Assembly: GCF_900100665.1 (NCBI RefSeq)
Contig: NZ_FNCS01000005.1
Location: forward strand, 1-64,000
Reading direction: 5' to 3'
Length of the DNA: 64,000 nucleotides
From: Pelagibacterium luteolum
GTDB lineage: Bacteria; Pseudomonadota; Alphaproteobacteria; Rhizobiales; Devosiaceae
Position 1 is the first letter of the stretch. Each line of letters starts with the position of its first letter. Positions 7,446 to 16,091 of this stretch are shown piece by piece. Both the position numbers and the translations under genes were made by a program. The notes below the pieces were generated by a model. The model saw only the letters and a program-made list of their open reading frames with translations, had not been told where the DNA came from and did no database searches.

Positions 7446-8768
7446 GTGTTTTGGACCCGGGGGTATCTGTTGCACCGCGTTGGACAATTCGTTTTTGGCA
7501 TCCTGATGACCGGTTTGGTGATTGTGCCGGCCTACGCGCAAGGTGTTTCGCTGACGTCGCTCGACCAGGCGCTGGCTGCGGGGAATTGGCAGCAGGCGGA
7601 TTCGATTGCGGTGCAGCTCGATGCGCAGGCTGGTCAGGGTGATATCATGGCTGCCTACGCCGCTTCCGTTAGGCATGCGGCCAATGGGCAGTGCCAGGAG
7701 GCGACGGTCCTGGCCGATCTGGTGATCGGCACCCTGCCCTTTTTCGTGCCGCCTTATCTCGTATCCTATCGTTGCCATGCGGAATTGGGGCGCAATGACG
7801 TTGCGGCGGAGCGGCTGACCTCGCTGCAGGCGATTTTGCCTGCCGGGCCTGAGCGTGATCTCGTCGGGCAATTGCTGCGTGACCAGGAATCGCGCGATCG
7901 GCCATCGTTCAGCGGGTATGCGGGGGTTGTGCCATCGACCAATGTGAATAGGCAGACTGGGGCAAGTGAAATTGACGGCGGTCTTTGGGGCGTCGGACAG
8001 ATTCCGGAAGAGGCGCGGGGCCAGCTCGGTGTGCTGTTTCAGCTTGGTGGCGCGATGACCGTGCATTTGGCCGAGGGGCAGGACTGGAGCCTTTCGGGTG
8101 TTTTGCGGACAGATATTCGATATTCGACCGCGGACGAGACGTTCGAGCCGAGCCTTACCGCCGAACTGCCCGTCAATTTCGCGCTGGCCGGATCGGCGCG
8201 GGCGGTTGTCGCGCCCTATGTGACAGTGGGATTTGAAAACGACGCACATGTGCGGACCGAGGCGGGCGTGCGCAATACGCTGTCGATACCCGTCACGGCG
8301 CAGCAGCGGCTGGCGGTCAATTTCCGTGCGGCGGCCGTCGATCGTCCGCTGAACCCCGAGCGCAATGGGGCGATCATCGATGGCGCGGTTTCTTTGACCA
8401 GCACGCTAACGCCCAATCTGAACCTCACGACGACGGCGCGGGCGATCTACAATCATACCGACGACCAGACGTTGAGCACGCTCGAAGCGACGGGAACGGC
8501 GCGGCTGGATGCATTTATGGATGGTGGCCTGTTGCTGGGCCTTGAGGGCACTGCGGGGCAGCGGTTTCACGCGCGCCCTGCCCCGTTCGAGCTCGACAAT
8601 CAAGTCGACACGTTCGTTTCGGGCAGGATCGATGCCAGCCACCGCGGGATTACCGTGGGGCCGTTCATGCCATCGATCTATTACGAGTACACCAATAGCT
8701 GGTCGGACAATGTGTTTTACACCTATGACAGCCACGATGTCGGGGTGACGTTGCGCGCGAGCTTTTAA
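7446..8768 (+). CDS. Slam-family surface lipoprotein assembly modulator (type XI secretion outer-membrane protein)
   Basis: The 440-residue protein has a signal peptide (cut after AYA, residue 31) and a short TPR-like helical region (about 35-148). From residue 154 a porin-like beta barrel starts with SFSGYAGVVPSTNVNRQT and ends with YYEYTNSWSDNVFYTYDSH and a terminal Phe. That architecture and the closing strand are those of the SlipAM/DUF560 (Slam) family, which moves selected lipoproteins or soluble cargo across the outer membrane. The GTG at 7446 is used here; a TTG at 7470 behind GGGGG is an equally good start that gives a shorter leader. The cargo candidate is the lipoprotein 224 bases upstream. 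Confidence 0.86.
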   Translation: MFWTRGYLLHRVGQFVFGILMTGLVIVPAYAQGVSLTSLDQALAAGNWQQADSIAVQLDAQAGQGDIMAAYAASVRHAANGQCQEATVLADLVIGTLPFFVPPYLVSYRCHAELGRNDVAAERLTSLQAILPAGPERDLVGQLLRDQESRDRPSFSGYAGVVPSTNVNRQTGASEIDGGLWGVGQIPEEARGQLGVLFQLGGAMTVHLAEGQDWSLSGVLRTDIRYSTADETFEPSLTAELPVNFALAGSARAVVAPYVTVGFENDAHVRTEAGVRNTLSIPVTAQQRLAVNFRAAAVDRPLNPERNGAIIDGAVSLTSTLTPNLNLTTTARAIYNHTDDQTLSTLEATGTARLDAFMDGGLLLGLEGTAGQRFHARPAPFELDNQVDTFVSGRIDASHRGITVGPFMPSIYYEYTNSWSDNVFYTYDSHDVGVTLRASF

Positions 8769-9137
8769 GACTCGGCGTAGCTGGCGTGTCAGCGGCGCGG
8801 GTCAATCTTTGATTCGGAGTATACTGGGTCCAGGGTCTTCGACCGGGATGACAGTGGTGGGTGTGGTGATGCTGGGGGCACAGTCGAAGAGTGCTTGTCG
8901 CCGCTTGTCGATCACTCGCAGTCATGGCGCGCACTGAGCTCATCGCACCCTTCGCCCTCAACTTGAGAAGGGAGACGGGGCGTGCATAAAGGAGTTCTTG
9001 CAACCTCAAACTTCGTCTGGGACCTAAGCCGGGATCCAGTATGCGCGGCGTTTGTGCCGAGATTTCCCGCTAAGGTGCTTGGCAACTGCCCTCACCCGGC
9101 CTAAGGGCCGACCTCTCCCCTGAGGGAGAAGTGGTGG
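8769..9137. repeat. Gene-free stretch with degenerate intergenic repeats
   Basis: No gene was found. It holds several fragments of the kind scattered between rhizobial genes: a GGGTCCAGGG...GACCGGGATGAC piece near 8827-8852, a TTCGCCCTCAACTTGAGAAGGGAGACGGGG piece near 8951-8980, a GGGATCCAGTATGCG piece near 9031-9045, and CCCTCACCCGGCC-TAAG-GGCCGACCTCTCCCC at 9089-9120. The last can fold (CGGCC/GGCCG) and sits just after the transporter gene's stop codon, where it may also act as a weak terminator. Confidence 0.55.
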
Positions 9138-10664
9138 CTATTCGGCGGCTTGGGGTTCGGCGTCGGTGTCTTCGGTGGCGGGCAAACGGTCGGACAGAGG
9201 GATTTCGACGAGGAGCCAGCCGATGGCGAAGGCAATGACGGCGGCGGCGGCGGCGACCCAGTATATGGGGTGAAGCGCAGAGACGTAAGCTTCGAGCATG
9301 GCTGCCTGTTCGGTGGCGGGCATGGCAGCAAGGATATCGGCGTTAAAGCCTGCAGTACCCTCATCGTGGCCGATGGCGGCGGTTTCGAAGGCTAGTCGAT
9401 TGGCAAAGATGGCGCCGAGCACGGCAACGCCGAGTGAGCCACCGATCTGACGGAACATCTGCGCGCTGGCTGTTGCCACGCCCATGACGGTGTGGGGCAC
9501 GGCATTCTGGATGGCGGCGACGCCGACGCTCATGATCGGGCCGATGCCGACGCCGACGATGAAGGTATAGAGCACGACCAGGGCAAAGGGGGTCTGGGTG
9601 CCGAGGGTCGAGAGCAGTGTTGCGCCGATGGCAAGCATGGCCGATGAGATGATCGGGAGCATCTTGTAGCGCCCCGTGCGCGACATGAAGAGGCCCGAGA
9701 GTGTCGATGAGCCGATCAGGCCCACCATCATCGGCAGGAGCGCCAGCCCGGCCTGAGTGGGTGAAAAACCCTGAACGATCAGGAGGTAGGACGGCATGTA
9801 AGTGATGGTGCCGAACATCACGGTGCCGACGATAAAGCCGATACCGTTGCTGACCAGGAACGCGTTGTTGCGGAACAGGTAGAGCGGCAGGATGGGCTCG
9901 ACGGCGCGGCGTTCGACGATAATGAAACCGACCAATGCCGCCGCTGCGATGACCGGCAGGATCAGCGCCTCGGGGGCTGCCCATGGCAGGATGGTACCGC
10001 CGATGCTGGTGTAGATAACCAGTGCAGACAGTGCCGCAGCCAGAAGAATGGCGCCAACATAGTCGATCTTGTGCTGCTTGCCCTTTTCGCGTGTTTCGAA
10101 CGCAATGGCGATCACGGCAAAGGCGGCGATGCCGACCGGCACGTTGACGAGAAACAGCCAGCGCCAACTCAACGCCTCGACGATGACGCCGCCGATCAGC
10201 GGGCCGATGACGGTGGAAAGGCCGAAGGCGGCGCCGATGAAGCCTTGTGCTTTGCCACGTTCGCGCGCTGGGAGCACGTCGCCGACGGCGGCCATGGCGG
10301 TGACGATGAGGCCCCCGCCCCCAAGGCCCTGGATAAAACGGCAGACGACCAGCATGGTGAGGTCGACCGAAAACGCAGCGATCACCGAGCCGAGCAGGAA
10401 AAGGCCGATGCCGATCTGGAGCATCAGCTTGCGGCCGTACATGTCACCGAGCTTGCCGAAGACCGGCGCAGCGACCGTTGCAGCGAGCAGATAGGCGGTT
10501 ATGGCCCACGAGATGAACTCGATGCCGCCGAGATCGCCCACGATGATCGGCAGAGCCGTCGTGATGATGGTCTGGCCGAGAGATGCGGCGAGAAGGGTTG
10601 CGATTACGGCACCAATGACCAATTTGACGTTGGCGGGGTTTTGGGCCGGTGCGGAATGCGACAT
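9138..10664 (-). CDS. MFS multidrug transporter, DHA2 (EmrB/QacA) family
   Basis: A 508-residue transporter of the 14-helix DHA2 type. Motif A reads GKLGDMYGRKLML in the loop after helix 2, motif C is GPLIGGVIVE, and antiporter motif TALPIIVGDLGG lies at the end of helix 1. Such proteins use the proton gradient to export drugs, detergents or dyes. The ATG at 10664 is chosen for its CCGGAG site; the longer frame upstream runs through the promoter. It is divergent from a MarR-family regulator across a shared palindromic operator, so it is probably derepressed by a ligand of that regulator. No periplasmic adaptor (EmrA) gene is adjacent. Confidence 0.93.
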   Translation of the reverse strand: MSHSAPAQNPANVKLVIGAVIATLLAASLGQTIITTALPIIVGDLGGIEFISWAITAYLLAATVAAPVFGKLGDMYGRKLMLQIGIGLFLLGSVIAAFSVDLTMLVVCRFIQGLGGGGLIVTAMAAVGDVLPARERGKAQGFIGAAFGLSTVIGPLIGGVIVEALSWRWLFLVNVPVGIAAFAVIAIAFETREKGKQHKIDYVGAILLAAALSALVIYTSIGGTILPWAAPEALILPVIAAAALVGFIIVERRAVEPILPLYLFRNNAFLVSNGIGFIVGTVMFGTITYMPSYLLIVQGFSPTQAGLALLPMMVGLIGSSTLSGLFMSRTGRYKMLPIISSAMLAIGATLLSTLGTQTPFALVVLYTFIVGVGIGPIMSVGVAAIQNAVPHTVMGVATASAQMFRQIGGSLGVAVLGAIFANRLAFETAAIGHDEGTAGFNADILAAMPATEQAAMLEAYVSALHPIYWVAAAAAVIAFAIGWLLVEIPLSDRLPATEDTDAEPQAAE

Positions 10665-10692
10665 CGGGTGCTCCGGATTGAAAGTCGCTTGA

Positions 10693-10721
10693 TATATCTG
10701 CCTGTGACATTTACATGTCAA
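10693..10721 (-). promoter_or_regulatory. Sigma-70 promoter of the MFS transporter gene
   Basis: On the minus strand TTGACA (10716-10721) and GATATA (10693-10698) are separated by exactly 17 bases. The -35 box lies inside the palindromic operator, so bound repressor would block polymerase. Confidence 0.75.
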
Positions 10722-10733
10722 TAGCATGTAAAT
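10709..10733. promoter_or_regulatory. Palindromic operator, probable MarR binding site
   Basis: ATTTACATG (10709-10717) and CATGTAAAT (10725-10733) form a perfect 9-base inverted repeat with a 7-base spacer. It lies between the divergent MFS and MarR genes and overlaps the transporter's -35 box. This is a typical arrangement for an autoregulated MarR repressor; the binding itself is inferred. Confidence 0.75.
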
Positions 10734-10763
10734 GCGTTCGGCACGGATTTGGAGTTTCGCCCA

Positions 10764-11387
10764 ATGCAGGATCGACACGAGACGCTACGGATTTTGCTCG
10801 ACAAAAGCGGGCACGACGCCGGGTTGGCCGAAGCGCTGATGCGGATCGATGCCGTGGCCCAGAACTGGCGGCGCAAGATGCATAAGCGAGAGCTGGGGCA
10901 TCGGGCGCTGGCGGCGCTTGGGCTCGATATCGACCTCGCCCAGCTCGACGTGCTGTTCGCCATCGCCGCGCCGCATTACGAGTTCGAGAGCAACGCTGAG
11001 GCCGAGACAATGGTTTCGACGGTTGCTGAAAGATTGATGATCGACCCGTCGCGAGCCAGCCGTGTGGTGGCCGAGATGGTCAACGCCGGTTATGTGCGCC
11101 GGGCGGTCTCGCAAAAGGATTCGCGGCGGACGGTGCTGGAATTGACGGCGGCGGGGGATGCGATCGTGACCGCGGTGCACAGCTACAAATGGTTATTGCT
11201 GAGCGAGTTCTTTGCCGGCTGGTCGGACGAAGATCTTGCAGTGTTCGTGCCAATGCTGGAGCGCTATTCGGACTGGATGAGCACTAGCGAGAGCAGCGAG
11301 GAGAAATTTGCCGATCAGATCGGCGATCTCGCAAACTCCATTGCGGCCGCGCGGGCCGAAGCGGGATCAAGCAGCAAGAGCGGTTGA
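10764..11387 (+). CDS. MarR-family transcriptional regulator
   Basis: The 207-residue protein has a winged helix-turn-helix core (about 55-145). The recognition region ERLMIDPSRASRVVAEMVNAGYVRR and the wing QKDSRRTVLELTAAG are typical MarR. It has a 40-residue helical N-terminal extension and a C-terminal tail of about 60 residues, longer than the usual 140-160 residues of the family. The ATG at 10764 follows GGAG. It very likely represses the divergent DHA2 transporter and itself through the 10709-10733 palindrome. Its 3' end overlaps the LysR reading frame coming the other way by about 21 bases. Confidence 0.9.
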   Translation: MQDRHETLRILLDKSGHDAGLAEALMRIDAVAQNWRRKMHKRELGHRALAALGLDIDLAQLDVLFAIAAPHYEFESNAEAETMVSTVAERLMIDPSRASRVVAEMVNAGYVRRAVSQKDSRRTVLELTAAGDAIVTAVHSYKWLLLSEFFAGWSDEDLAVFVPMLERYSDWMSTSESSEEKFADQIGDLANSIAAARAEAGSSSKSG

Positions 11388-12232
11388 GTTGAGCTCGGCC
11401 TTGATGTGGCTGATGAACACGTCGAGGATCGGGGTTGCGGCCCCCGTGGCGCGCTTGATTCCCATTTCGGCAATGCCGAGCGGATAGCGGGCGTCCATAT
11501 CATCGAGAATGCGCAGGCCGGGACTGATGAACCAGGCGGGCGCAACGGCAACGCCCAGACCGTCGCGCACGGTCAGCGTGATGAGCGCCGCATTTGAGGT
11601 GGTGAGCGCCAGGCGCCATTTGCGGCCATCGCGCACGAGTGCTGCGGACGCCATTTCACGCCATGAGCAGCCTGCCGACCATGCGCATATGGGGACCGGA
11701 TCGTCATGGTGCGGGGCGTAGTTTCGCCGCCGAACCAGTGGAGGCGATCCGAGCGCAGGATTTCCGTGTCGCTGTCGCCGGTGCGGCAGGAGATGATCGC
11801 GGCGTCGAGTTCTCCCGCCTCGAGCAGATCGCGCAACTGACCGCTTGAGCCGGTGGCGACCTCAACATGGACGGCAGGATGGACCGCTGCGAAACTGCGC
11901 AGCGTGCCCGGCAGGAATGCCTGGGCGTATTCATCGATGGCGCCCAGACGGATGCGACCGCTTATTTCGGGGGGCTTGAAGGCCCGAATGGCTTCGTCGT
12001 TCAGCCGGACCATGGAGGCGGCGTACTCGAGGAGTTTGAGGCCATCGGGCGTCAAGACGTTGCGGCGGCCTTTCTTTTCGAACAGGGGCACGCCGACGAT
12101 CTCTTCGAGCCGCTTCATTTGCGCGGACACCGTAGACTGGGTCTTGTTCACCCGCTCGCCGGCAGCGCCAAAGCTTCCCGTCTCGGAAATGGCGAGGAAG
12201 GTGCGGAGGAAGTCGGGATCGAGGGACAACAT
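11367..12232 (-). pseudogene. LysR-type transcriptional regulator, frameshifted
   Basis: The N-terminal part (from ATG 12232, AAAGGTCG before it) carries the LysR winged helix (FLRTFLAISETGSFGAAGERV, TQSTVSAQMKRLEEIVG) and half of the effector domain, ending in RSDRLHWFGGE. The reading frame then shifts near 11715-11725. A second frame continues with DDPVPICAWSAGCSWREM, VRDGRKWRLALTT and GLGVAVAPAWF to a stop at 11367. Joined, the two pieces give about 288 residues, the normal LysR length. So one base is missing, or two are extra. It is either a young pseudogene or a sequencing error. Divergent from the DUF1127 gene. Confidence 0.85.
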
Positions 12233-12339
12233 GGGCGACGACCTTTCATCGGATTTATCGATGATAATAGCCAAAAACATTCGTTAGATCAATTCGTCGT
12301 GCAGGCGCACAGTCACTCATCGGAATTTGGAGATGAGCA

Positions 12340-12588
12340 ATGACTGTTTTTAATAGAGATGAATTTTGGGATGAGCGGACGGGCGCCTGGCAGTTGGCGC
12401 GGCAGCTGGTAGCAAGCTGGTACAGAGGTTTGCGCGCGCGTCGGGAACGGCGGGATGCCCTGATCTATATGTCGGAGATGGCGGACTGGCAGCTCAAGGA
12501 TATCGGCCTGCATCGCGGCGATGTGCATAGGCTGATCGGGCGGGAGAAGATCATGCAGGACCGGGTCGAGCGCATCCAGCCACATTAA
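12340..12588 (+). CDS. DUF1127 domain protein
   Basis: This basic protein of 82 residues has the YjiS-like DUF1127 helix near its C terminus (MADWQLKDIGLHRGDVHRL, about 47-65), preceded by an Arg-rich stretch (RGLRARRERRD). Short DUF1127 proteins in alphaproteobacteria have been linked to RNA binding and phosphate or metabolic control, but most have no tested role. GGAG lies 7 bases before the ATG. It is divergent from the LysR gene, a usual target position for a LysR regulator, and ends at a terminator shared with ndk. Confidence 0.85.
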   Translation: MTVFNRDEFWDERTGAWQLARQLVASWYRGLRARRERRDALIYMSEMADWQLKDIGLHRGDVHRLIGREKIMQDRVERIQPH

Positions 12589-12618
12589 AAGAGGGCCGCC
12601 CCGGCTGGAGCGGCCCTC
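12587..12618 (-). terminator. Rho-independent terminator of ndk
   Basis: On the minus strand GAGGGCCGCTCC and GGGGCGGCCCTC pair around a short loop and are followed by TTTT. It lies between the convergent ndk and DUF1127 genes. Confidence 0.8.
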
Positions 12619-12642
12619 GGAGATTTTGAAACCGATCGGGCG

Positions 12643-13065
12643 TTAGCCGACGATCTCTTCGTCTTTGAAGAAGAACTTGATTTCTTCGGCAGCAGTTTCC
12701 GGCGCGTCGGAGCCGTGGACGGAGTTTTCGCCGACCGAAAGCGCGAATTCCTTGCGGATGGTGCCGGCGTCGGCGTTTTCCGGGTTGGTGGCGCCCATGA
12801 CTTCACGGTTCTTGGCGATAGCGTCTTCGCCTTCGAGGACCTGGATGACAACCGGGCCTGAAATCATGAAATCGACCAGTTCACCAAAGAAGGGGCGTTC
12901 CTTGTGGACCGCATAGAAGCCTTCGGCCTGTTCACGGGTCATCTGAATACGGCGCGATGCGATGACGCGCAGGCCTGCATCTTCGAACTTGGAAATGATC
13001 TTGCCGGTCAGGTTGCGCTTGGTGGCGTCCGGTTTGATGATCGAAAAGGTGCGCTGAATGGCCAT
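12643..13065 (-). CDS. ndk: Nucleoside diphosphate kinase
   Basis: At 140 residues this is full family length. Ndk moves the gamma phosphate from ATP to other NDPs, keeping NTP and dNTP pools balanced in the cytoplasm. The phosphohistidine is H117 within ENSVHGSDA, and the nucleotide-binding [11 protein letters not shown] (11-21) and [11 protein letters not shown] segments are present. AAGGA precedes the ATG. It is transcribed alone, divergent from the ABC-F gene across 134 bases, and ends in a strong hairpin terminator. Confidence 0.97.
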   Translation of the reverse strand: MAIQRTFSIIKPDATKRNLTGKIISKFEDAGLRVIASRRIQMTREQAEGFYAVHKERPFFGELVDFMISGPVVIQVLEGEDAIAKNREVMGATNPENADAGTIRKEFALSVGENSVHGSDAPETAAEEIKFFFKDEEIVG

Positions 13066-13199
13066 TTGTCTTGGTCCTTATGGGGAATGGATCGGAGAAG
13101 GTGGCGCCTTTTAGCCTCCATCCATGGCAGTGGCAAGTCGGGCCGTGGCGGGGTGATGGCTTGCGCTTAGTGCCAAGCAACGATACTCACCGCGCCATC

Positions 13200-15077
13200 A
13201 TGCTTACCATTACCGATCTCCACTACAAGATTGCCGGGCGGCCCCTGTTCGAGGGGGCTTCCGTGACGTTGCCGACGGGGGCAAAAGCCGGGTTCGTAGG
13301 CAAGAACGGATCGGGCAAGACGACACTGTTTCAATTGATCCAGGGCTTTCTTGCGCCCGAGCAGGGATCGATCGACATCAATCGACGGGCGCGGATCGGG
13401 GCCGTGGCGCAGGAAGCGCCCGCCAGCGCGATGAGCGTGCTGGATATGGTGCTGTCCGCCGACAAGGAGCGCACGGCGCTGCTCGAAGAGGCCGAGACCG
13501 CGGAAGACGCGCACCGGATCGCTGAAATTCATATGCGGTTGGCCGACATCGACGCCCATACCGCCGAGGCGCGGGCCAGTTCGATCCTCAAGGGCCTGGG
13601 ATTTTCGCTCGAGCGACAAAACGGGCCGTGTAGCGAATTATCGGGCGGTTGGCGGATGCGCGTGTCGCTGGCGGGCGTCCTGTTCTCGCAGCCCGACCTG
13701 CTGCTGCTCGACGAGCCGACCAACTATCTCGATCTCGAAGGCACGTTGTGGCTAGAAAAATACCTAGCCACCTATCCCTATACCGTCTTCATGATTTCGC
13801 ACGACCGCGACTTGCTCAACAAGGCGGTCAATTCGATCATCCACCTCGAGCGTGGCAAGCTGACCTTCTACAAGGGCACTTACGACGTTTTCGAGGAAAC
13901 GCGCCGGATGCAGATGGAACTGCAGAACAAGGCGCGGGAGAAGACGCTCGCCCAGATCGAGCACATGCAGAAGTTCGTCGATCGGTTCAAGGCCAAGGCA
14001 ACCAAGGCCAAGCAGGCCCAGAGCCGGGTGAAGGCGATCGCCAAGCTGCGACCGCCAGAGGCGCTGTTCGACGAATATTCGGCTCCGTTCAGCTTCCAGC
14101 AGCCGAAGAAGTCGCCTGCTTCGCCGATGATCACTTTCGACAATGTGTCGGTGGGCTACGGCGACAAGGTCATTCTGGGGCGGATCACCAATCGTATCGA
14201 TCCCGAGGATCGGATCGCCCTGATCGGGCCGAACGGGAATGGCAAGTCGACATTCGCAAAGCTGTTGTCGGGCGAACTCAAGCCCATGGGCGGACAGATG
14301 TTGCGCGCCAAGACGCTCGATGTTGCCTATTTCGCCCAGCACCAACTCGATCATCTCAAGCCCGAACAGACGCCTTATGAGCATATCGTCGATCTGATGC
14401 CGCTCGAAAGCGAGGCGAAACGCCGGTCGCGCGTGTCGCAGATGGGGCTTTCGACGTCGCGCATGGACACCAAGGCCAAAAACCTCTCGGGTGGTGAACG
14501 GGCGCGGCTGCTGATGGGAATCATCACCTTCGGCGGTCCGGGCATGCTGATCCTCGACGAACCGACAAACCATCTCGATATCGACAGCCGCGACGCGCTG
14601 GTGCACGCGCTCAACGATTATAAGGGCGCGGTGCTGATCATTTCGCACGACCGGCATCTGATCGAAGCGACGTGTGATTCCCTGTGGATTGCCGAGGGTG
14701 GGACAATCTCGGTCTTCGATGACGATCTGGACGGGTATCAGCGCTCGCTGACGTCGAACGGGACGACCAGCAATGGCGGCGGCGCACAACAGGCTGGCGA
14801 TCGCAAGCGCGAGCGGCAGGAAGCCGCAGCGCGCCGAGCGGAGCTGGCACCGTTGCGCAAGGAGATCAAGGCACTCGAGCAGAAGATCGAGTGGAAGCGC
14901 AAGGATTTGGCCAAGGTTGACCGGGAGCTTGAAAATCCGGCGATTTACTCGGGTGACCCGGAAAAAGCCATTCGGCTTGGAATCGAGAAATCGAAGATCG
15001 AGGACGCGATTGCCGCGCTTGAAGACCAGTGGCTGGAAAAGAGCGGCCAGATGGAAGAGGCGCAGGCTGAGAGTTGA
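13200..15077 (+). CDS. ABC-F family ATPase (YheS/Uup-like translation factor)
   Basis: This 625-residue protein has two ABC ATPase domains and no membrane segment. Walker A motifs are GKNGSGKTT (about 35) and GPNGNGKST (about 342). Signatures are LSGGWRMRVSLA and LSGGERARLLMG, and Walker B motifs are LLLLDEPTNYLD and LILDEPTNHLD. The linker between them (about 245-290) is basic and helical, as in ABC-F proteins that enter the ribosome E site. A C-terminal coiled coil (about 540-625) resembles YheS. Start ATG 13200 is chosen because the frame upstream has no similarity; the ribosome site is poor, so the mRNA may have a very short leader. Confidence 0.92.
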   Translation: MLTITDLHYKIAGRPLFEGASVTLPTGAKAGFVGKNGSGKTTLFQLIQGFLAPEQGSIDINRRARIGAVAQEAPASAMSVLDMVLSADKERTALLEEAETAEDAHRIAEIHMRLADIDAHTAEARASSILKGLGFSLERQNGPCSELSGGWRMRVSLAGVLFSQPDLLLLDEPTNYLDLEGTLWLEKYLATYPYTVFMISHDRDLLNKAVNSIIHLERGKLTFYKGTYDVFEETRRMQMELQNKAREKTLAQIEHMQKFVDRFKAKATKAKQAQSRVKAIAKLRPPEALFDEYSAPFSFQQPKKSPASPMITFDNVSVGYGDKVILGRITNRIDPEDRIALIGPNGNGKSTFAKLLSGELKPMGGQMLRAKTLDVAYFAQHQLDHLKPEQTPYEHIVDLMPLESEAKRRSRVSQMGLSTSRMDTKAKNLSGGERARLLMGIITFGGPGMLILDEPTNHLDIDSRDALVHALNDYKGAVLIISHDRHLIEATCDSLWIAEGGTISVFDDDLDGYQRSLTSNGTTSNGGGAQQAGDRKRERQEAAARRAELAPLRKEIKALEQKIEWKRKDLAKVDRELENPAIYSGDPEKAIRLGIEKSKIEDAIAALEDQWLEKSGQMEEAQAES

Positions 15078-15129
15078 CGGCAGCGCGCGATTGGCATTTG
15101 CTGATCGGGCAAATTAGACGGGGATTGGC

Positions 15130-15984
15130 ATGTTTGGTCGGGTGATATTTGCGTTGGCCCTGACGCTGGGTGCGTCCCCTGCCCTGGCGCAGAATCTGAC
15201 CAACGCGCAGCGCGATGGCGCGATCGAATTCGTGCTCAACAACACGCGGCACACGATGCTGCATGAAATCGGGCACCTGCTGGTCGATCAATTGGACCTG
15301 CCGGTGCTCGGGCGCGAAGAAGACGCCGTCGATATGCTCGCGACACTTCTGATCCTCGAAGCGGGGACAGACGCCGATTTCGTGGCGCTACAGGATACGA
15401 TCGATGGGTGGCTGCAGTCGGAGGTCACTCGGCCGTCGCGCGGGTACGTAAACTCAGATTTCTACGGGGCGCACAGCCTCGATATCCAGCGCTCCTATGC
15501 GATCGCGTGCCTGATGGTGGGAAGCGACTACGCCGAACATACACGCTATGCGACACGGGTTTCGCTACCGATCGATCGGCAGCAGAGCTGCGCCGAGGAC
15601 TACCGCGTGGCCGAGAAGGGCTGGCGGGCGGTGCTCGATCCGCACCGGAGAGGGCCAGGCATGGGAAGCGCTCCGATCACCGTTCGTTACGACGACAGCG
15701 GAGATCTTCAGGAGATCGAAGATCTGCTGCGTCAGTCCCGAGTGCTGGAGACCTATGCGGATTGGGTCAGCAAGTCATTCGTTCTGCCCAACACCGTGAC
15801 GATGACCGCAGAAGTTTGTGGCGAAGTGAACGCGTTTTACGTGCCGAGCGATCGGCAGGTGATCCTCTGCTACGAATGGGTCGACTTCTTTTACGATCTC
15901 TATGTGGAAGAGATCATGCCCGTGCGGGAGCATTTTGCGCTGATGCGGAAGCTCAAGCTCGATAAGCTGGGGCGCGTGGAATAG
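15130..15984 (+). CDS. DUF4344 domain metallopeptidase-like secreted protein
   Basis: The 284-residue protein has a signal peptide cut after ALA (residue 20). A zincin motif HEIGH (H45, E46, H49) is followed by GREEDAVD, which supplies a downstream acidic ligand. This matches the DUF4344 family of putative periplasmic or exported zinc peptidases, whose substrates are unknown. Four cysteines (two pairs, C149-region and C181-region, C259 and C270 region) could form disulfides. GGGG sits before the ATG. It lies 52 bases after the ABC-F gene and could be cotranscribed with it. Confidence 0.85.
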   Translation: MFGRVIFALALTLGASPALAQNLTNAQRDGAIEFVLNNTRHTMLHEIGHLLVDQLDLPVLGREEDAVDMLATLLILEAGTDADFVALQDTIDGWLQSEVTRPSRGYVNSDFYGAHSLDIQRSYAIACLMVGSDYAEHTRYATRVSLPIDRQQSCAEDYRVAEKGWRAVLDPHRRGPGMGSAPITVRYDDSGDLQEIEDLLRQSRVLETYADWVSKSFVLPNTVTMTAEVCGEVNAFYVPSDRQVILCYEWVDFFYDLYVEEIMPVREHFALMRKLKLDKLGRVE

Positions 15985-16091
15985 GTGCGCTGATCTCTAC
16001 GGGCTGGTTTGAGCCCTTAGCTTAGTCTGCGCCGGATGCCGGGAATGAACACCGGAACGACGGTTGGGGGCGCTCCGATCACTAAATAGCG

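Noticed and set aside
7170-8249. 359-codon frame on the minus strand across the Slam gene
   Set aside because: Covers the intergenic repeat and the antisense of a well-supported signal peptide and barrel; no domain seen.
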